64,000 bases of DNA from Spirometra erinaceieuropaei (taxonomy: Eukaryota; Platyhelminthes; Cestoda; Diphyllobothriidea; Diphyllobothriidae): assembly GCA_902702965.1 (NCBI GenBank), contig CACRXP010000185.1:867177-931176 (forward strand), in the 5' to 3' direction. Under the pieces are notes generated by a model. That model did not search any database. It was given only the letters and a program-made list of their open reading frames with translations, and was not told the origin of the DNA. The position numbers and the translations under genes are program-made. Every line of letters begins with the position of its first letter. The first letter of the stretch is position 1. This document shows, one piece after another, positions 1 through 14,185 of the stretch.

Positions 1-3000
1 TAGGTGAAAAGATGCGGTTTTGCGGTTGAAGTATTTAATTCTGACCTTTGTGGAAAAGTTGGATCTGAACCAAATAACCCTGGTTTCGGAACCCGATCCA
101 GACGACATTTTAAGGTGTATTTATCTTGTCAAATATCCCTTGGGCTCAAATGTTAAAAAACTGCTTGAAAATTAAATCATACCTTCACATCTCATTATTT
201 TTACCTATTTTATGCCCCTTTAACGAAAGCTCTATTAGCTAATGACGAAAACCCCTTTTTCGATAATCTTGTGGCTTTGAAACTCTTTTCTCGTTTGCAA
301 AATTACACTGTGACCTGCATTTGCTTAAAGTGCGTTCGAAATAAGTTTCTTTTTCATCTGCTTCCAGTTTTCTAACAGTCAGCACATCGGCTTAGAAATA
401 ATGACAGAAAAGTTCAGGGATAGGCAATTAGGTCATGGGAAATGTCTTCAAAGTTTTCTACCGAACCCTATTAAAATAATCGCCAAACCACTGAGAATAC
501 TCTAAATGTTCGTTGCACGAAAAAACGCAAAGGTCAAACCCTCGCGTCTAAGTAAGAAATATTAGTTTGTGGTTGTTCATTGCCAAAACAACATGACATT
601 AAATGGGAGTGCGTTTTATTATCATAGACCGCATTTCATGGAGAAAATACTTCACTCCTCGACGTTGTTAAGCGCTCCTTGCAAAAATATGACCTTGTTA
701 TTTGTCTTTGCTTAATATCATAGGAGAAAAAATAAAATTTACAGACACTTTATCACCTAAATAGGCCAAGCGTGGCCGCAATTTGCACGCAGCCCAATTT
801 AATAGGTTAGGGTGGCGAAAAATGTGGCTGATCTTGCACGAAAAGCAAATATTTACATTATCGGTTGCATACTAAATTCCCACCGTAAATGCTTTGGGCC
901 AGCGGTTTAGAACTTGCTTAAAAGGGACGGTTGCTTTTAATTTCTACAATAATGATTGAAAAAGAGAGAGAATGCTCTTTATTTAAGGAATTTAATATCA
1001 AAATTCCAGCGAAAACTTTCTTCATGCATTGTGACCAGGATACAGATAAATAAATGGCAACAGACTTAATGGGCATATGTAGAATTGCATGACCACTATG
1101 GTGACACCTTTAACCTCATTTTCTGGATTGTCAGTCGACACGCCAGATTTCGTGAAAAAGGGCATTGCGGATACTTGATATGCCAGTGTGAGACATGAGA
1201 TATACCAGAAGCCACGGCGATTGAGATGAAAAGATATCGTAACATTTAGTTAAAAGTGAGGGGGATGAATATCATCATCAAATTCCTGTCAAAACTGCTT
1301 AACCTATACAAAATGTCACTATATTATGACACAAACTAAAGAGACGCAAGACACATGGGCACCAGAAGATAGCTCCAGAGGTCACATCTTGAAATGAGCG
1401 TATCCGTCCTAAGCACAACAAACAAAAGAACAGGACGACCGTAATGAATGTCAAGACGGATGCAGACATCTATAAGTTGCCAGATCTAGGGCTGAGGGGG
1501 TGGTGCTGTGGAAATGTATTAAACTCGTCCAAACACTTTACTAAAGATGATTTCTATATGAAGGATGAATGAGAGATTAGAGAACAGCACAACACCCGGA
1601 AGGAAGATACTCAGTTAGGAAGATATCAAAGGATTCGCGACTTTCAGTTATTATGAAGAAGAGCCGATTGTTGACTGAAAACCTAGACAAAACTGGGTAC
1701 GGAAGGCAGAGTAGTCAGCAAGTCGGGAAAAGTCCAAACAGAGAAATTACATTCAGGTGTTTGCTCAAGGAAACGGTAGCGCGGAACACTACTGAAGTCA
1801 CAGAAGTAATCAAAAAACGTACACGCCTACCAGAAGAGCAACTACGTTCATGGTAATGGGTCTGACTTTATAAGTAAAATTCAACGTCCGAGAAGTTGTG
1901 AATGAAAGACATAATAAAGTCAAGGACAACTTCTTCAGCGAACTTGAAAAACACGGATGAACACAGCTGGATAGAAGGATTTAGAACCAAAATCATCACA
2001 ATTTCTAGAGATAAGGGGATGCTGACACTAGGTGGGTAGATGAAAAACACGTTAATAAAAATGCGTCAAAACGGATGCTGCCTGAGTGATACAGGACGTA
2101 GAGGGAAATATTATTGAAAAACCATCTGGTGCGGCAGTTACTGAATTACGGACTTTTCCAAGAAGTTTCTCCATTGCGACCACGAACACGGGTCAGAAAG
2201 CACATGGTGATAGTGAAAGGAGGTTTGAGAAAAGACTGAACTCAGTGGTAATAAAGATGAAATTAACGTAAACATGTACCAGCGCGCAGTGTTGGCCAGT
2301 GCGACGCTTAAGAGTCGCCTGTATATCGGCACAAGAAAGAAGAAGAAAAGGGGTGCAAGGAAAGAAGAAAGTTGAACAGAATACAGATCATCTGGTCTGA
2401 GAGTCTCAACTTTTATTGGGACGTTAACACATTTTAGGCCGTCACGTCAGCTCGCTTTGTACTAGAGTTCCTCTCCACGTCTTTTAATCTTAATGTACGG
2501 AAATAATTTTGCCAAACCCAACCATAATAGTTTCAAAAAACAACCAATATCACAAAAATCATGAAGAAGTGCTGCGGGGGTAATTTGAACATGATTGGAT
2601 GCTAAAAAGTTCACGAAAAATAAAGATAATAACAGTTTCAGAACTCTGCAACAAACGAAGTTTTTTTCGGGGCAGTGCGGCAAATCGTAATTCACCTCAT
2701 GGGTGCAACTATTAGTACGGAATTAGAAGTGGAATGGAATTCTTTTATAAACCTAGTAAGACAGAGTGGTCTAAACTAGACAGTGTTCTTTTTAAACGCA
2801 AGAAGCTTAGGATGGTTAATTGAAGTGTAGGTGAGAGAGGCGTCGGCACTAATATCAAAGTGTACAAGGTATGCAAGTCTTAAGCGCGATTTTCCAACCT
2901 GACCGGTGTTTTCCTATCTAAAGGCATTTATAGATGTAGACACTATAAATATAGAACAGGATGACCACAAAAATAATATACCTATTGGCTGCACAATGCA

Positions 3001-4654
3001 GCTAACGGCATCATGAATAATTATCAGTGAGATTGATGTCAAATTTACGCGAGCTTTTAATTATTTAAAAAGGGTACCAGCCTAGCGCACACTACCACAG
3101 TCCATACAAACAAAACAGAGAAGTAAAACGGTTGCGCAATTATAAGAATGCTCACGTATATAGAGGAAAGAAAGTGTGACTGCTCAGTTTTATAAGTCCA
3201 CCAAAAGACACTTCTAATCATACGTCTAGTACTTGTTTTAGCAATGTGATCGTTTGTATACAACTTCTTGTCAAGGGATGTTTTCAAATGAAGGGGTTTT
3301 GCATAACTTGCCAATTTTTGGCAGGCCTCTTCGGTTAAATGAGACAGGACAGTTCCCCCAAGAGATATTTCGACGTTGTGGAATCCCGGAATGATCTTCA
3401 GATGGCATGCCTGATCAGTCGGTCTGCGTATCTGGGTTTCACAATGCGAAATTATTATCTAGACGTATTGAATAAACATGATTTTTGTCGGCAATGGTGG
3501 GTTATAGGGCCCTAGGATAAGTCGCCAGCCACTGGTCCGTCTCTTAAGGGGAATGACGGTAATGAGAGTTTTACAGGTGGGGCAGCGTGGCGTAGGATGG
3601 AAGGCGAAATTCAAGGAAGCGCAGAAAATAACCGAATTTCGGCAATGAAACTTAATTTGCGCTGCTGCAACGGAGGGATAGCGCGGTATGTTCAAATCTG
3701 GCCCGACAGCCAGAGCGATTCCAGCCAATATGAACGGTAAGTGATGTTTCCACTTCCATTGTTTTTAGTGTACGTGCTTGTGTTGTCAATGAATGACAGC
3801 GAATCCAAATCAGCCAATCTCAGAATGCGGCACGAAACCGGAGTAATGTAAGAGTTAACAAACACCGTTGTACGCTATTAAAGACTCCTGATGCAAAGTG
3901 AAGGAAAATGTTTAAAAGGCAAATTTACAGAAACATAAGCTGTGTAAGCGTAACTGGCAAGCTATTTATGTAGGTATTGAAAAATCCAAAGAAAATAATC
4001 GAAGACAGCAGCGTAAATACGAGATATTTATTGAAGAAGAGCACTTTTAAGGTAATTATTCCTGCTCCTATAATTGCGGACTATCAGCAACGGCAAACAG
4101 AACAAATACACCCACGCACCCAGGTTGACGTATGAAAACTAATAAAGTAATGGAAGTTATCAATTCAGAGAGGATTGTCGAATACTCTTAGGTCAGGGGA
4201 CTACTGTCAACGGTACTAACTTCCCAATGAAGACACCAAGTGCCGCTGCGAGTCAGGAAGCACAGGATGGACGGCTATGTTTTCCGGTTTTCATGATGAA
4301 GAAAGTGGAGAGCAGTTGGAACGGGCTCGGTGTATGAGGGGAGCTGATCAAAAATCGAAACAATCATCAATATTTGGCTGGCACTTTTGCAGGGAACGGG
4401 GCTCATTAAGCGTAAAGATGTTGCTGTGGTTGGGCTTGAACGCCATGGGCTAAAGGAAGCATGGAGAATCTTCCTGTCGCATATTGCAAAAGCCTACGTA
4501 GCGTAGCAGCAGCGGCGGCTGGCATATCCTAAATAAAGGAGTATTAAATGTAAAGGGTCTATCACCGGCCTGCAAATGAGTGTCTGCATATAAAGTCGGT
4601 TCGAACCAACTGCCTTATAATTTCCTTGAGCTAGGTCCCGGTTATATAAATTTT
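1..4654. other. AT-rich non-coding DNA
   Basis: Only short open frames of 60-90 codons on both strands, without splice, domain or codon evidence. I see no element I can name. Confidence 0.6.
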
Positions 4655-5240
4655 GAGTGCAGGGAAGTGTCCGCATCCTCCCCTGTACATGGAGAGAGCC
4701 GGGTTAGTACGACGCTTCTCGACCTCTTCAGCTAAGTTCAAGTGAGGTAATAGCGGAGAGCAGGGTAGTGTCTGCAAAGGCCTCACTACATAGGCAGGGC
4801 CGGGATGGTACGATAGATTCTCTCCTGTATGAATTAAGATCAAGGGATGCTCACCTTCACTGACATAGGTTCAAAGAAAGTAAATGCGGAGTGCAGGGTA
4901 GTATCCGCGTTCGCCTCGATACCGGTAGGGAACCGCAGTGTCAAGATCGCTTCTAGACTGTCTGAGCTAAAGTCAAGGAAGGTAATAGTTAAGAGCAGTG
5001 TCCGCACTCGCCTCGATACATGGAGGGAGCCGGGACGGTAGGGTCGCTCCTCGATTCTACGGGATAAACTCAATTCAAGCAAATGCGGATTGCAAGGCAT
5101 TATCCACGTTCACCACGATATCGGCATGGGGCGAACGTGTCAAAATCGCTTATCGACTCTCTGAACTAATTTGAAGGCATGCAATAGCTGAGAGCAAGGT
5201 AGCGTCTGAACTGGCCTCGTTACATGGAGCGCCGAATGAA
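4655..5240. repeat. degenerate minisatellite with alternating units
   Basis: Six units of about 95-130 bp start with GAG(T/A)GCAGGGTAGTRTCYGC at about 4660, 4755, 4889, 4991, 5088 and 5190. From 4889 on, two unit types alternate. One reads GATAYCGGTAGGG(A)AC and TCAAGATCGCTTCTAGACT. The other reads CTCGATACATGGAGGGAGCC and GGTCGCTCCTCGATTCTACG. The true period is thus near 200 bp. Frames at 4494-5100 run through this array and are not genes. Confidence 0.8.
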
Positions 5241-8200
5241 CAAATAACTGTGCTTACTGAAACAAGGGCAGTAGAAAGTTCAGTTCAGGAGAGTTTGCGT
5301 GAGATCCTTAAACCTACCGTTACCATTTTCTCAAACCTGGGATTTGGCGGAGTTCAAATCGTAGTTTTCAAAAGAACACAATTTTCCAAATACAATCCCC
5401 GTCAATGGTGAATGCGTCATGTTTTGGAACAGTGATTAAGTTTGTACGAACATTAAAAGGAGTAAGAAAGACAAATATATTTGTGTCTTGCCTGAGTAAA
5501 ATATTCGCAAGTCTTCAATACCCTTTTAAGTCTGAAACTAGTTTTCCATGACTCATCGAATACTGTAAGGCTGCATGTCCCATAAGTAACAGCAGTTAAC
5601 CGAAAGGAAAAGGAGAAAACTACAAATCACATAGCGTTTCTTACTTAGTAGCTTATAGGTTTATCCTTATTTCATTCATATGCGGACTACCATCAAATTC
5701 CAGCGAAAAATTGATGGTATATATGAGAACGTAGAAGAGTTTGACTAACTAGTACAGCCTTCAGGTGTGCCTGCGGTAGCTCGGTCGGCAGATTACCAGG
5801 AGATAATTCGAGGCATGGACGATTCGATTCATTTTTACGACACTTGTTTGCTGGTCGTGAGGATCTTTCCATTCCCATTGGTTGCTGCAAGTAAATTCTC
5901 TAATTATTAAATAATTGGACTGCTAGTACTACTTATGCAATCTCTCCTTCGACATATAAAGCATACCAGCTCTTCCACACTTATAATAGTGGTAATTAAA
6001 TTACCCATCAATGGAAATATTTCCAAGTGGGCTTATCAATCCATTTGGGGATTTAGAAATCAAAGTTCTTATTTTGGTGTAGAGGTTTGAACAGACGGTA
6101 AGACATACTCAATCGAGCACGTAACATCGGCATTCCTGTCAGGGAGATTTTGGCTTACACGAGGACAAGATTTATGTTATAGGTGGTTTTTAAAGGAGAA
6201 ACTGGCAGAGGTGTTACCGCTGTATTTTCTAAGTAATTCAGATAAACACAATGGGTACCAGACGATTTAGAGCAACAAATAAAGTTATCGGCTTCTGTCA
6301 TGCCAGTCGAAACATGTTCCTAAGAATATCCCGAATCACATGACGCCTCTTATAGAAAGCAGTCACGCAGATAAAATGCTGATGTAAACCGGATCCCATA
6401 TATTTTTATTATCCCTTCAAAGTATTGTGATTGTATCTTAAATGGTTTCCTACCGATAGTACAGACCTATTACATATTTTTCATTGGAGAGTTCCAGTCT
6501 GATCTAAGCAGTTTGTATTTGTTCATTGTTTTTCGCATTAAGAGGCATTGCAGAGATATGTTATTTGGCCTACTCTTGTATCTTTGCATCTCAGGTAACA
6601 TAGTCGTTTTTGCCTTTCATACAGTGACTTCCAGGACTCACAAAATCTAGAAGCCGCCAGAGATTGTTTCCACAGGAACCCCCCGCGTACATTCTTATTT
6701 TATGAATGAACTTGCGCCGATATTTAGACGACTCGATCATATCCTACACACAAGTTGCAAATTATGTTTGGGTCTGCACATACAACTTGGTGATCCTAAT
6801 ACTGCTTTGCAATATTAAAATACTAACGATAAACGGTCTTAAAACCATTTGTTAAATAGAACTCTAACCAAAAATCATGTCAAAATGATAAACGGATTCT
6901 ACAAAATTTTGGAAATAACAGTATCTTACTTATTCAAAAGTTGTTGTTTCCGCCAATCTAAACTAGTTAAGGTACAACAACAGCTGAATAGTTACGCCAA
7001 GTGAGTAGTTTTTCTAGTGAAACGAACCATTCCGTTGTACAACCGTCAATACTCTGTCTTCCACTTCATGCAAAGTTTAAAGAAAGTACTTTCATTTTAA
7101 ACAGCAGAAATTAACATAAGCATGCCGCAGCTCCAAACGATGAATGAGTAGTCATGGCATGACTGAAGCTCGCAACTCTGGCCTGAACTCAAACAATCAG
7201 CATACCGCTTGCTATTCCACGTAGTAATGGCAAAACAGAAGTACCCACATCACAATTACAGTCCAAGAGTTTAGACGAAGAAACGCATGGTTAACTTGCT
7301 AGATCAGTCAACAATTTTGCCAAACATTCGAATACACATTTTACTCTCCCAGAATCAGCCTAAAAGTAACGGCGGCCTATTGATAAGTGAAACGTTTTAG
7401 TTTGTCTTTCAGACCAAAACACCCTTCCTAGATCGTCTGTTTCTATTGCTACACGGGATTCTGTCCTTCAGGTTAACAATATTAACATGTTCAGACGTTC
7501 ATAAAAAAGCATCAGATGCTGCGATAGCAGTCGCTTCGACCTCATTTAACGCCTTCTTCGGCCAGTTATATTACAGATCAACAATTGCGATTGGGGACCC
7601 CAACGATCGCGAACCGAAGATGATTATTCCGCAGAACTCTCAAGACATACTCATTAACACCAGCTATCATTAGAACTTTTGCCCCTGTGAGGAAAGCTGA
7701 CGGATCTAAAGTAAGATTTTTCTGCCTTAAAATTGATAGTGAATTTCTGGCGTCAATAAAGTCACAGTCGTATTTTACACAGTCTCCGACTGGACGGATG
7801 GGAGGCAGCAAACGGAAATCCACTAGTGTTTACAGGTAGATCCTTGAGACAGGAGAGACGTGAAACCGCTAACAGGACAACCACTTAAGCCAAAAGGAAA
7901 GAAAGCTTTTGACGCTCGTAGGTCGTGTGGTGCATGAAACACCTAATGGACAACAGCATCACCTGGAGACTACCGAGAAATGTTAGAATTTAGCCAACTA
8001 GAAGGGCAAAAAGAAAACTTCACTGAGCCAGAAAAGGCTGACACCCGAAAAGGCATAATTAATAGGATGAAGTAGAACAAAACTAAACAGTCCTTTCTTG
8101 GATTATTTTCTCAAATGATCGGTGGGGAGCGGTATTTCCAGCACAGTTCATGTAAACCAAGAATTAGCTAACCATATACTTAAACGTCGTTTCGAACCAC

Positions 8201-8522
8201 TTCATAGCTGCCGAAATTGCGATAACTAATTTCTATCTTCGAAGGGCAGACTTCTCATATACTTCGAAATGTGCGGAGAGAGGTAAAAAGACACGAATAT
8301 GCGAGCATTTAATACATAATGACCACCTATCGAGGATGTTTAAGAAATGGAGTAAGCAAAATAAATCGCGAACCCCAATAAGAAAACAAAGGATATTTGT
8401 TAACGTCTGTGCCCGAAGAACAGGACGCTGGTGCCGATATACGAAAAATTCCAGACACGATAGGTATCAGGGTGGGCTGCACATATCAAGATAAAACCAT
8501 GTCATAAATTTGTAGTACAAAA

Positions 8523-8548
8523 AACTCCCCCCCTCTCTCTCCCCCTCA
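8523..8548. repeat. polypyrimidine run
   Basis: A C/T-only tract of roughly 25 bases containing CTCTCTCT between two C runs. Confidence 0.85.
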
Positions 8549-10230
8549 GACAAAGGATGATTCCATGCTAATATCAAACTGTTTTGATTGCGGCGTGTAA
8601 TAATTTGGTGGAGCATCTTGTGCAATCGATATCAAACAAAACTTGCCTAGGTTTGGCAAGACTGGCTGATAACGGCCAATAAACTATTACGGTCTCCCTT
8701 ATCTTAATCGAGACTCCACTTTACGGACAATTATATACAAATAGAAAAAACGAGTTGAAACGGTCTCAGCCATAGTTCAGATGTCCACAACGCAAAACAC
8801 TAGAAAAATTTCTCCGGCCCGGCGAATTTCGTCAGTCGGTTGAAATAACCAATGGAAACGGATCATCATCGATAAATTATAATTAATTGATGCAATATCT
8901 CAACGTTTTACACTTATGTAACTTATCTTTTCTGTTCTCACTTGTTTAAGTTATAGGCCTTTGGCCCTATTTACTGCTTAGAACCGAAGTCCACCTTTCT
9001 ATTGTTTAAGTATCTTAATTGAAACTGCAAGAGATCCAGAGTTAACTCACTGTCATCTTGTTCTTTTATATTTAAAATCATTCTACCGTCTATCATCCGG
9101 AGGCCGAGACGTGATTAAGAATGAGAAATATTTAAACGCTCGTACAATTATTAGCCCAAATGCTGCTTGCGAGACTGCAAATCTCTAAAGAAGTGAAGAA
9201 AAAAGACTTATAAAAGAAACTCTGCAGTCAATGGTTGGCAAATTTAGAAAGTAACAAATTTAGTCATTCGTTATTTGATTTTGAATCAGTAATACTATAT
9301 TTGTGCTTAGTTTTGCTTCTGCAACCGACATACTTCCAAATCTGTCCATTTTCCAAGCCAGTCACATTTCGAAAGCTTCAAAACTACATTGAAATGTGCA
9401 CTATGGAGTAGTTATGCTTATTTAACTGCCTAAAGTTACGTTGGGAACTTACATTTCATATACTTTCTTTCCGTGACCAAAGGGTCGTAACTAAATAGGG
9501 ACGCTCACACATACTTCAATGGCCAAATTTAATGTACATCCCGCCAAGGTATATCAAGCAAGCTATGTAGACCGGAATAAGTAAGTTTAAATTCTTGTAG
9601 AACGGAATTATCATCCTCAGTTTTATAAACCCAGTGCTTATCTGAATGTCCACGATGTAAAAGGCGATATATTAGAGACCCCGAACTGAACTCACCAGCC
9701 ACTGTTTTCCTTCAAATATATATTCATTTGTCTTCGCATAGCAGATAGACTCCCTGTTCTTGTGAACCTGCTAGCTTAGTCTGTTCAAAGAAAATGGAAC
9801 ATCAAAAAACGATTTCCTCGTCCCATGCCGCCATGACCGCCTACATCTCGCTCTATCGTACAAATCAAGTTTTACGGAAAAAAGTTCCTAGTTGCTCCTT
9901 TAGTAAGGACGCCTGACCAACAGAGATAAGGGAAATTGGAAGGACCCTCTCAGGATCATTTTCCCGCAGGAAGGTGTTTTATTCTCGGCGGTATTAATAT
10001 TTTGCATTTAAACAACCAATGAACAACTATTTGGGAAGGGCCGTTGTATCGTTCATTACCACAGGAATAAGGGAGAAGTCGCCCACTTCACAGATTATAG
10101 GCTTATTTGTCGCTAATCTTTTGCAAGGCACCTAGTTTTAGTGCAAATTATCATGCTAGGCCCAGCAGCTAGGGTGCGAAAGAAGACTTTTTCGGTTAAC
10201 TTTAAATGTCAGCTTTCTGGTTGCTATCGG

Positions 10231-10246
10231 ACACACACACACACAC
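10231..10246. repeat. (AC)8 microsatellite
   Basis: Eight uninterrupted AC units. Confidence 0.95.
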
Positions 10247-13200
10247 TGACGCCTGTCGGCCAAATTCTACTATGATACACGAGGAAACTCACTGAAGACT
10301 ATGTACTTCAACCTGTGTTGAAAAGAGGTCGACCAGGTTGCCACTTCAATTAGCACAGGCTTTTCGTAACTACCATTGGATGGCCTGGTTGAAGAGAGGA
10401 CAAACAGTAAAAATTTCACTCATGAGTCATTTCTCGACATTCGGCATTGGGCATGATCAGGAAATACGTGCGCAGAGATAATAACGTAGAGTGCGATATA
10501 GATCTTTAACTTTCAGGAGAGACCAATGGTAAACTCAATTTCTGATTGAATCCAACGTTGCTCTTGGTAGTAATGAACGTGCGGCTACTAAGTCTGCCAA
10601 CGTAACTTAGGAAATTTAGGTGAATCAACTTAAGCGCCTTCTACCGCAAGTTATAAAGAATCCTTACAGAAAACCAAAAGAGGCCAGATCTCTTGGAAAA
10701 AAGATTTACGAATAACGTATTTCAGTTTCCATCAATTTCAGCTCCTAATTGCACCGATCCTTTCCTCTTTCACTCCCGGGGACTCAAGCTAAAATTGTGC
10801 GCACATCATGGATGACGTGCAATACACTAATTAAGACTCCAATACAGCTACAATAAAGATGATAAACAGTCTTGGTTTCCGGCATACCTCATCAAAGACA
10901 TGGCATGCTGTATTCTATTCAAAAATTTAATTAACTCTTCACTTCTAATTTAAGAACACTGACAGGGCGCTGTGCGGGATTGTTGATAAGGGCGATTTGG
11001 CATAAACTGAAATATTTTCAAAACAAAACAACTTTTTTATAAAACCTAAAGGTAATCAATCAGAATGAGGTAGAACGGAACATATCGGACAACAAAATAT
11101 TATTATTGAATATCATTAGTTATCTTAATGACAAAAATCGGGGGATGAAATTTGCACTTATAACCTCCGTCGCCATCGGAAGGCCAATATCTAGAGAGAT
11201 ATATCATATTTTACAAAATATTGCTGACTGAACCAACGAGAGGCAGAGTCAAATAAGTGAAGGATTCGCTTCGTTGATTGTTCCTAGTTCGGAAGAAATC
11301 TCTTGGCAGAGGAACGAAATAAAAAGTCAGCATCGAGATTCTAGCCCATAATTCACCAACTGAGATTTCATTGGGAAATTAAACCACGTCGTAATTATTA
11401 GGACTACGAAACTGATTTTTGACTGATTTTTGATTTTTTTGTGTATGCCATTTTAAACAACGTAGTGAGAGTTAGTCCAAATAAATTGGTGTTGACGAAT
11501 AATAAACAAAGCGGTATCACATGAAATGTCTAGAACAAATGATTGTGCATTAACCGATGTCATAAATTTTTCGGAGTCTAAATTCTGAATACAGACTTAA
11601 GACCAAATAAGGATATATTTATAGACAAACAGAGGCCAGGACACACAGGTGACAGTTCGATATCTGAAACAAAGTAGCTTCGAATAGCTGAGGGAGGTCA
11701 GAAACACGCAACCACCTGCTGGGCCGAATTCATTCATGTCACGCTAGCAGAGAAAGTGTCAAGAGAGAGAGGACGATGCAAGTAGATTGACAGAGCACTG
11801 CTTCAGGAATTCGTGCCAAACCGCTAACGGGCACAATCTAGCAGATGGTAATATGCACTTAGGGGAAGTCAAATCCATCGCTGTCTCACACGTCGGCATC
11901 CTCCGTAGTCGCGTACCGGGTTCCTTTTCATGTGGTTGTGGGCGCACACACGGATACATCGACTTACGCAATTGGTGGCAGATCTTATAGACATGCATAC
12001 ATCTTCCTAGCCTAATTCAACCAAGCTGTCATGGTCATGAATATTCCCTATTTTGCGCTATACTTTCTACGCCTACCCGCCAATTCCAGTTCGCCACTCC
12101 TTATTTCATTTCCTTCCGTTCATATTTTGCAATTTTTTGAATTTCATATAGGAGAGACCCAATTAAGGAATGCGCGGGTCACTAACCGAACCCCTCCTTG
12201 TTGCCTCATGCGGTGGCAGGAACATTGATAAAACCTTATATAGATTTTTAAGTTTTATCTGTGTTGAGGGCTTTTCGTAATGATGGTTAGATTAAATCTT
12301 GACGCAGACAAAACGGTTCGTTTGTAAATCGGACATTACGCGACTATTCCACGCTCTTTGACGGCCTTCGACTCAAGGGCTTATAAAAACTAGTGGCTTG
12401 ACATCTATCAGTTGTGTCTAGGACGCTCAGCTGGAAGTCTAATCTTTAATACTTTGTGAAATGATTAAGTTAACATGCATTTATAGGCGACGGTGAAGAA
12501 ATGTGAAACTAAATCAGACGTGAATGTCAAAGTGTGCATGATTGGAGAAGTGAAATGTCGAAAATTCGGTCTCATGTCGTCTTAACGCCTGCCTAACATC
12601 AGTATTTTACGAATAGAAATGAGAACTGATTGATAAGAAAAAAACTTGTTCATCCAAACTAAAGCAAGGAGTGATTTCAGGAAGTTCGCTTTGGACGAAA
12701 GGCGGAGGAAAATATCATGCCTTAAAAATGAACTGGCATATACGTGCACCTTGAGTGCGCCTAGGAATGCGTTGTCAACCACTGTGAAACCTAAGGTATA
12801 TTTTTAGCTCTGGAGCAGTTTTCCACTACTAAGGCATTGCACGTTTGCTGATGGGTGGTCTGTCCTGCAGTAACCCGACGAAGACCGTGATCCAGATCAC
12901 TCCATCTGGTCATAAAGCTGCATCAGCGAAGAATCAAATTTCTCCCACTCCCACTCCACACAAAGAACACGGGTACTTCCGTTTTTTGTATATTTTGTTC
13001 AATCTATTAAAAAACAATGAATTAAGCAGCAAATGTCCGGAGGACTTCATTTAACCTGAATAATAGGATCAAAATAAAATCTGTCGCAAAAGTGCAATCC
13101 TAAGAGAAGTTGCAGGTCACGAAATATTGTGACAAAATGCGCTGGATTAAGCTCAGTCTGTGCATGATTTGTGGGAGTGCTACGCTTCATAGGACTAGTG

Positions 13201-14019
13201 TCTTAGCGACGAGAATTGCCTCACATACGATGAAATCGGCTTCAGTCGGACAATTTTGAATAGGCGGCCTATACAGTCGCCAGCGATTGAGTAAGCCGTC
13301 AGCGCAAGGACATAGTGGGTATCGTACAAACAAGTGTTGTCTCAAGTCCACAAATAGCAGGATTTTAAAAAGGTGATTGAGCAAACTTCGAAATTTTGCC
13401 TAGGTTTAATGCGCCTGTTTCCCTTCAGAATAGATTTAAGGGAAAGATTAACCTCATCGAATATAGTCCTCAATTTATAGTCAAAACAGGAGGCCCTTTT
13501 TGTGAAAAATCGGTTAACATCACAGTTATGAGTTTTTTTAATGAAAACAAAAATAGCGCAACGTCTGGCACTTACTGCCGAACGCTGCATTCTAACTCTT
13601 GGCTTAATGACAGAAAGTACGATTTTTTGGGTTTGAACCCTTGGTGACCTAAGAGAAGGAAGAGTTCAGCGAAATTTCTCAAGGAGTGGAAAAAATGCCG
13701 ACAGGCGATGGAAGTTTCGATGTCCATTTCTGTCTTATATACCGTCGGCAGCTAATCCCATCTCAAACTGGGGTCTGCACAGTCGGGAACCTGGGCCAAA
13801 GTTCAGAATTGGGCAGTAAGTTATATTTTCATGTCAGGCCATGGGCTTACCTTTCTCTAGATTGCGATCGGGAATATTAATTTATGCTTGAGTAGTTCTT
13901 CGTTATCTTAAGTGTGGAAAGGAATATGCACGTTACCTTTTGCCCTGGGGTTATGTCAGAGGCCATTGCAGGAAGTCGCATAGCAAAAGGTAGTAATCTG
14001 GAAATAATATTGACGTGGG

Positions 14020-14185
14020 TCGAGGTTAGGGTAGTGCTTGGTTATGCTCATCCCATTTTAAAGATTCTCCCTTGCCAAATTCCAGGACGTTTGGGTCAGA
14101 GTTGGGTTTAATTTTAATGTTATAACGGTTAGTGATAGGGTTAGTTTCGGGACCATAACAACAGTTATAGTTAGGCTTAAAATTA
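14020..14185 (+). repeat. degenerate telomere-like tract
   Basis: Scattered GGTTAGGG, GTTAGTGATAGGGTTAG and TTATAGTTAGGC motifs resembling decayed TTAGGG repeats. Confidence 0.45.

Noticed and set aside
4494..5100. Overlapping minus-strand frames of 60-86 codons with similar ends
   Set aside because: Their similarity reflects the minisatellite units, not a protein repeat.
13396..13647. 83-codon frame with a matching 82-codon frame on the other strand
   Set aside because: Both strands open to the same degree, with no composition shift; fits chance.
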